DNA of 64,000 bases. Origin: Litorivivens sp041624475 (GTDB lineage: Bacteria; Pseudomonadota; Gammaproteobacteria; Pseudomonadales; Spongiibacteraceae). The stretch's first letter is position 1; each line of letters opens with the position of its first letter. The position numbers were made by a program, and so were the translations under genes. The stretch covers positions 62,001 through 126,000 of the forward strand of contig NZ_JBFJUX010000009.1 of the NCBI RefSeq assembly GCF_041624475.1, read 5' to 3'. Positions 59,718 to 64,000 of this stretch are shown here, piece after piece. Below the pieces are notes generated by a model. The model ran no database searches, was not told where the DNA came from, and was given only the letters and a program-made list of their open reading frames with translations.

Positions 59718-60497
59718 ATGAATAAACAACTCCCTCTATTTGGAGCGCTGGTGCTGGCCAGTTCTTCGGTGCTGGCTCATCAGCAGTGGCAGGGTTATTA
59801 CCTTGGTGCTAGCGCGGGTTTTGGGTTTAACCCCGGTGACAACGGCGAGCTGGAGTTCCGGCGGGTTGATGGCAGCGGCAACGAACAGGCGATCGAGAAT
59901 GCCTTTGGCGACAATTTCGAGGGTAAATTCAATGCCGGGTCGCTGATTGGCCTGCAGGCGGGCTACGACTTTCAGAATGGCCGCTATGTCTATGGTGTCG
60001 AGCTGTCGGTCAGCGCCGCCGACCTGTCTCAGGAGCAGAGTGCATTCTCTGCGACTCCCGCAACCTATATCGAGCGCCGCGAAGTGGATGTGCTGACCAC
60101 CTTGACCGGTCGGCTTGGTTTTGCGAGTGAGCGCGCCTTCCTGCCCTATATCAAGGCAGGGCTTGCCTATGGCGATGTGGATTACAGCTGGGAAGGGAAC
60201 TCCGGTGCCTTTCGCGGCGAAGCCGATGATGATGACGGCAGTGGGTTGGGTTATACCGTGGGTATTGGTATGGAAGTGCGGCTGGAAAAGAACCTGACCT
60301 TGTCGTTTGAGTATCAGTACGTGGATCTCGGTGACGCCGACTTTGCGACCAACTTCAGTGGTGAGCAAAGTATTGGCGGCGGTAACGGCGCGTTCAATGC
60401 CTTTGGGAATGCGGCTTCAGGTGGCACCAATGCCGAGGGTAGCGACGACGATTTTGATTTTCAGGTGGTGCACACCCAGTTGAAGTATCGCTTTTAG
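59718..60497 (+). CDS. Outer-membrane beta-barrel protein (OmpA-like/opacity family)
   Basis: A 259-aa protein with a signal peptide (1-20, ending VLA) and alternating beta strands typical of an 8-strand porin-like barrel: GYYLGASAGFGFNPGD, LIGLQAGYDFQNGRYVYGVE, TLTGRLGFASERAFLPYIKAG, YTVGIGMEVRLEKNLTLSFEY and terminal LKYRF with the C-terminal Phe. One loop is very acidic (GEADDDDGSG). AGGAAGAG precedes the ATG. Role unknown; structural or adhesion. Confidence 0.88.
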   Translation: MNKQLPLFGALVLASSSVLAHQQWQGYYLGASAGFGFNPGDNGELEFRRVDGSGNEQAIENAFGDNFEGKFNAGSLIGLQAGYDFQNGRYVYGVELSVSAADLSQEQSAFSATPATYIERREVDVLTTLTGRLGFASERAFLPYIKAGLAYGDVDYSWEGNSGAFRGEADDDDGSGLGYTVGIGMEVRLEKNLTLSFEYQYVDLGDADFATNFSGEQSIGGGNGAFNAFGNAASGGTNAEGSDDDFDFQVVHTQLKYRF

Positions 60498-60520
60498 TCG
60501 CGAAGGTTCAGGTACCCTCT

Positions 60521-61291
60521 TTACACATAACGCACCGCGCCGCCATCAATCCGGATATTCTGGCCATTGATAAAGGCGGCGCGTTCACTGCACAGAAAGG
60601 CCACCAGCTCAGCCACTTCTTCACGCGTCGCCAGACGCTCGCAGGCATTGGGAAACTCGGTTTCCACAATCTTGCGCTCAATATCCGCCCAGTCGTCACC
60701 CCAGCCCTTTTTCTCTGCTTTCAGGCGAAAACCGGCCTCCAGTTCCGGCGTACGAATATAGCCCGGTGAAACGGTGTTAACTGTAATCCCACTGCCGCTG
60801 AGCTCTTTGGTCAGGCTCACCCCGAGTGTGGCCAGAGCGCCCTTGGCGGCGTAGTAGTGGGGCATGATGCTGTTGGGCTGGTGGCTGCCAATAGTGCCGA
60901 GATTGACGATGCGCCCCCAGCCTTCCTGTTTCATTCCGGGTATTACGGCTTCACAAAGGCGGGCGACCGACAGGACGTTTTTCTGGTACATGTCGAGCCA
61001 GTCTGCTTCAGAGGTTTTTCCCCACTTGCCGGCACTGGCGGTGCCGTAGTTGTTGATCAGAATATGGACATGCGCATTCATCGCCTCAAGTTGTTCTACA
61101 ACCTGTGCGCAACCCGCGGTGGTGGCAATATCACCCCACACGCTCCGGCTTTTGCCGGCGATGTCGTCTTGCTTTAGGCCGTGCCAGATCACCTCAACAC
61201 CTTCGGTCGCCAGGGTGTTGGCTATGATTTCGCCGGTGCCGCGGTGGCTGCCGGTGACCAGTGCTGTCTTTCCAGCTATTCCAAGATCCAT
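60521..61291 (-). CDS. Short-chain dehydrogenase/reductase
   Basis: A 256-aa SDR with the cofactor loop TGSHRGTG, the NNYGTAS structural motif and catalytic Ser/Tyr/Lys in NLGTIGSHQPN ... HYYAAKGAL. The C-terminus ends in RIDGGAVRYV like classical 3-oxoacyl-ACP-reductase-type SDRs. It oxidises or reduces an alcohol/ketone with NAD(P)H; the substrate is unknown. Alone on its strand. Confidence 0.93.
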   Translation of the reverse strand: MDLGIAGKTALVTGSHRGTGEIIANTLATEGVEVIWHGLKQDDIAGKSRSVWGDIATTAGCAQVVEQLEAMNAHVHILINNYGTASAGKWGKTSEADWLDMYQKNVLSVARLCEAVIPGMKQEGWGRIVNLGTIGSHQPNSIMPHYYAAKGALATLGVSLTKELSGSGITVNTVSPGYIRTPELEAGFRLKAEKKGWGDDWADIERKIVETEFPNACERLATREEVAELVAFLCSERAAFINGQNIRIDGGAVRYV

Positions 61292-61396
61292 AAATACTTC
61301 CTGTTTTGTTCGGGACGCGATGGAAAAACGAAAATAGTCTCACGATCCTGCTCTGTGGCAAAATTACCGACTACCCATAAAACATAAGAGGTTCCC

Positions 61397-61879
61397 ATGA
61401 ATTACTGCCCCCAATGTGCCAGCCCGATGGGTGAAGTCCTGATCAACAGTGAAATCCGTAAGGGCTGTCCTGACAGCGCCTGTGGCTTTGTGTTGTGGAA
61501 CAATCCAACACCGGTGGTGGCGATGATTGTAGAAGTCGAGGGCGGTGTCGTGCTGGCCCACAACGTGAACTGGCCGAAAAGTTTCTATTCGATCATTACC
61601 GGCTTTCTCGAGGCTGGTGAAGACCCCTTGGAATGCGCCAAGCGTGAGACCATGGAAGAGCTCAATCTGCACACGCTGGACTCCTCACTGGTGGGCGTTT
61701 ACGCCTTTCCCCAGCAGAATCAGGTAATTATTGCCTACCACATCAAGGCGGCGGGTGAAGTGAAGCTGAATCACGAGCTGGATGACTACAAGATTGTGCC
61801 GGTCAATGAACTGAAAGGCTGGGACATGGGTACCGGGCTGGCCATTAACGATTGGCTGGCCGCTCAGCGGGCATCCTGA
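61397..61879 (+). CDS. NUDIX hydrolase with N-terminal zinc ribbon
   Basis: A 160-aa protein. An N-terminal zinc ribbon (YCPQCASP ... GCPDSACGF) is followed by a Nudix box (GFLEAGEDPLE-AKRETMEEL). It hydrolyses a nucleoside diphosphate linked to another moiety. AGAGG lies seven bases before the ATG. The last 16 bp overlap the end of the convergent MFS gene. NudC-like zinc ribbon suggests NADH or related substrates but the protein is shorter than NudC (~257 aa). Confidence 0.93.
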   Translation: MNYCPQCASPMGEVLINSEIRKGCPDSACGFVLWNNPTPVVAMIVEVEGGVVLAHNVNWPKSFYSIITGFLEAGEDPLECAKRETMEELNLHTLDSSLVGVYAFPQQNQVIIAYHIKAAGEVKLNHELDDYKIVPVNELKGWDMGTGLAINDWLAAQRAS

Positions 61880-63210
61880 CCACTAACCTCGGGCGATTCC
61901 TCAGCAGAGGCATCGCTCTCATCTTCTTCACTTTCTTTGGGGTCGAAGAACAGATCGTCCAGGGTTTTGTCGTCTTCGTCGTAGTCTTCGTTACGCGGGT
62001 CGATCTCGGCCATAACCGGGAATACATCGGGCGACACCGAAACAAAGTCTTCCTGCTCTTCGGGTGATATGGCGGGAACGCGCTGCATATCGCGCAGAAT
62101 AAGAATCAGCAGCACTACAAGCAGCAAACTATTGGCGAGAAAGAAACCGTTTGCGCCGACCGCATCCATGACGCTGGCGTTGAGCAATGGACCGACCAGA
62201 TTACCGATACCGTAAGCGGTAAGCAGGGTGGCACTGGCAGCCACAATCTGGTTCTGGGTCATTCGGTCGTTGGTAATGGCGACGGCGATAGAGTAGATCG
62301 AGGCGGATAGCCCGAAGAAGACGGCGGTAAATGCACAGATCCACAGGAAGCTTAGGTTGCCCAGCAAAAATATGACGGCCCCCGCGAGGCTGGAGATCAG
62401 GGTTACAACCAGCATGACCCGAGCCCGATCATGCCGGTCACAGAAGTAGCCGATAGGGCCCGCAATAATCATGGCTGAGAAAATTGCGACAGACATGAAC
62501 ACGGAAATCTGCCCGACATCCAGCCCGGTGCTGGTGGCGTACACCGGTGCCATCGCGTAAAAGCCGCTCATAATCACGCCATTGAGGAGAGAAGCGATAA
62601 CGCCCAGGGGCGCTTCGCGGTAAACCTCCAGCATGGGCAGAGCCTCAACAGCCTCGATATTCGGGGAGTGCATGTGGCTCATGGCGAGGGGGATCAACGA
62701 GCCGACCAGCAGGATGGCTGCCAGGCTGAAGGGGATTGCGGACTCAGGAGGTGCAACCTGCAGCAGTAACTGACCGCCTGCAACGGCAGAATAGAAGAAA
62801 ATCTGGTACATGGAGAACAGTCGCGCCCGGTTGCCCGCGGTTGCGACACAACTGAACCAGCTTTCTACAGTGATAATCAGACCGGCTGCCGCAACACCAC
62901 TGGCAAAGCGCATCCCCCCCCACAGCCACATCGATTGGGACATCGGGTAGACCAGCGCCGCGATGGCGGCGGCCGCTGAAAATACGGCGAATGCACGAAT
63001 ATGGCCAACGCGCTGAATGATACCCGGGCAAATCCGGGAGCCGATGACAAAACCCAGAGCAAAGAAAAACAACACGATGCCAATGGTCATCGGTTCTATG
63101 CCACTGAGACTCATGCGAACGCCAAGCAGTGAATTTACAAACGCATTTCCGCTGGCGAAAAGGACAACGCTGATAATCAGGGCTGATAGGGCAACTACAA
63201 TCTGGGTCAT
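61864..63210 (-). CDS. MFS transporter with acidic C-terminal tail
   Basis: A 448-aa transporter with 12 membrane helices in two halves (first half: FALGFVIGSRICPGIIQRVG; second half: GPIGYFCDRHDRARVM). The last ~55 residues are a cytoplasmic tail packed with Asp and Glu (DDLFFDPKESEEDESD), rare in this family. It overlaps the kinase gene start (ATGA, 63207-63210), so the two are coupled. Substrate unknown; YcaD-like. Confidence 0.9.
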   Translation of the reverse strand: MTQIVVALSALIISVVLFASGNAFVNSLLGVRMSLSGIEPMTIGIVLFFFALGFVIGSRICPGIIQRVGHIRAFAVFSAAAAIAALVYPMSQSMWLWGGMRFASGVAAAGLIITVESWFSCVATAGNRARLFSMYQIFFYSAVAGGQLLLQVAPPESAIPFSLAAILLVGSLIPLAMSHMHSPNIEAVEALPMLEVYREAPLGVIASLLNGVIMSGFYAMAPVYATSTGLDVGQISVFMSVAIFSAMIIAGPIGYFCDRHDRARVMLVVTLISSLAGAVIFLLGNLSFLWICAFTAVFFGLSASIYSIAVAITNDRMTQNQIVAASATLLTAYGIGNLVGPLLNASVMDAVGANGFFLANSLLLVVLLILILRDMQRVPAISPEEQEDFVSVSPDVFPVMAEIDPRNEDYDEDDKTLDDLFFDPKESEEDESDASAEESPEVSGQDAR

Positions 63211-64000
63211 GAATACTGGGCGCGGTCTATTCCGTGTTGATGGTTAAGCTCAAGGATAACATCGGCATGTGAGGGCAGGGCTACAAGATTGGCTTCAGTC
63301 AGGCGCTGATAGTGCTGGATAAAGCGTGCAATCTCTTCGGCGCTCATGACGCCGCTGCCATCGGGCCTGAGAGCGGCGAGTTTCTGTTCCTGCTCCAGCC
63401 GCCAACGATAAACACAGCTGAAATCCGGGGCTTTCAGCATGACCATTGTATGCAATCGCCCGAACAGTTGCTGGTAATTTTTCAGACTGTCGTTTACGAA
63501 TTGCCGCCAGCGACCGTCGCTGTCCTCATTTTTTTCCAGCGCATTGATGGGGGTGGTCAGCTCATCCGCACTCTGAGGTCTGGAGCCGACACACCAGCCT
63601 TCCAGAATGACCATATCGATCGGGCCTTCAATCGTGGGCCACTGTGACAGTGGGGCGCGATCATCACTGCTTTTATCGAAGCGAGGAAGCGATGTGGTAT
63701 CGCCATGACTCAGGCTCAACAAACTTTCCAGCGTCTGTAGCGCCAGCGTCAGATCGTGGGTGCCGGGTACGCCCCGGGTTTGCAGCAGCGGGTGAATGGT
63801 TTGCGCCAGCTGCTCTCTTTCGCTGCGGGTGAGATAGAAGTCGTCGATGGACAGCACCGCCACCCTGCGCCCGCGCGCGCCCTGCAAGGCGGCGATAAAA
63901 TCTGCGAGAGTGGATTTGCCCGAACCCTGACAGCCGTTGATGCCGAGCAACAGCGGGCATTCCGTTTTTTTGTCGAGCCAATCAATCAGCGGAAGATAGA
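63207..64000 (-). CDS. P-loop kinase, D-glycerate 3-kinase-like, truncated by window end
   Basis: The reading frame stays open to base 64000; the part in the window gives 264 codons ending QYS, so the true N-terminus is outside (an internal TTG at 63950 is not a good start). The Walker A is GINGCQGSGKSTL, followed by VLSIDDFYLTRSERE and VILEGWCVGSRP. This pattern is that of glycerate kinase/YggC-like phosphotransferases. Overlaps the MFS gene by ATGA. Phosphorylation of a small hydroxy acid or of a cofactor is plausible. Confidence 0.88.
   Translation of the reverse strand, partial: YLPLIDWLDKKTECPLLLGINGCQGSGKSTLADFIAALQGARGRRVAVLSIDDFYLTRSEREQLAQTIHPLLQTRGVPGTHDLTLALQTLESLLSLSHGDTTSLPRFDKSSDDRAPLSQWPTIEGPIDMVILEGWCVGSRPQSADELTTPINALEKNEDSDGRWRQFVNDSLKNYQQLFGRLHTMVMLKAPDFSCVYRWRLEQEQKLAALRPDGSGVMSAEEIARFIQHYQRLTEANLVALPSHADVILELNHQHGIDRAQYS

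Noticed and set aside
1..64000. CRISPR arrays, rRNA genes, phage structural genes or complete IS elements
   Set aside because: No regularly spaced repeats, no transposase and no capsid or tail genes were seen; the only mobile element is the tRNA-Phe island.

Overview
The window is a contiguous stretch of a GC-moderate gammaproteobacterial chromosome. Gene order argues for a marine relative of Pseudomonas (Cellvibrionales/Spongiibacteraceae-like). The blocks rpmE-priA-argS-SPOR-hslV-hslU-DUF971 and hisBHAF with mutY-yggX recall the Pseudomonas chromosome, while two large TonB-dependent receptors, a Rieske oxygenase and an LLM oxidoreductase suggest an oligotrophic, xenobiotic- or lipid-using lifestyle. 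This placement is inference from gene content; no rRNA is present.

Layout. 1-2954: three translationally coupled minus-strand genes (DUF3348, a MotA/TolQ-like protein with a long coiled-coil tail, and the start of a MotB-like partner), an ion-driven stator-type system similar in architecture to ZorA/ZorB. 3153-9229: two TonB receptors flanking an exported DUF3089 hydrolase. 9231-16448: membrane proteins (DUF2784, cytochrome b561), an MDR dehydrogenase, a PEP/pyruvate-domain dikinase-like enzyme and an exported catalase-peroxidase KatG. 16580-22760: a minus-strand envelope/amide-chemistry cluster (ExoD, YihY, YqaA/DedA, glutamine-amidotransferase-like hydrolase, amidoligase, AI-2E exporter, MgtC, PLDc_N). 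22973-31279: bile-acid symporter family protein, Rieske oxygenase, a large hybrid sensor kinase, a lone ATP-grasp protein and a patatin.

31422-38739 is a compact integrative mobilizable element (IME) inserted in the 3' end of tRNA-Phe and bounded by an exact 49-bp direct repeat. It carries a non-coding, hairpin-rich left arm with leftward terminators, an oriT whose core (TAAGTGCGCCCT) and inverted repeat match the RSF1010/R1162 type, a MobA/MobL (MOBQ) relaxase, a 208-aa ORF overprinted in another frame on the relaxase 3' end, a single-chain MmeI-like (Type IIL) restriction-modification enzyme, a DUF4224 protein and a tyrosine integrase. It has no visible mating-pore genes, so it must be mobilized by a helper. 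This is the clearest accessory island and the best place for something undescribed.

38815-64000 is mostly housekeeping: yggX-mutY-panM, hisBHAF, a molybdopterin oxidoreductase, DUF971, hslUV, SPOR protein, argS, priA, rpmE, a secreted nuclease, a serine hydrolase, malic enzyme, a PAS-only membrane protein, an LLM oxidoreductase, a sirtuin lacking zinc cysteines, an outer-membrane barrel, an SDR, a NUDIX hydrolase, an MFS transporter and, cut by the window end, a P-loop kinase. Starts were chosen from Shine-Dalgarno sites, signal peptides and family length; all functional calls are from reading sequence, without database searches.
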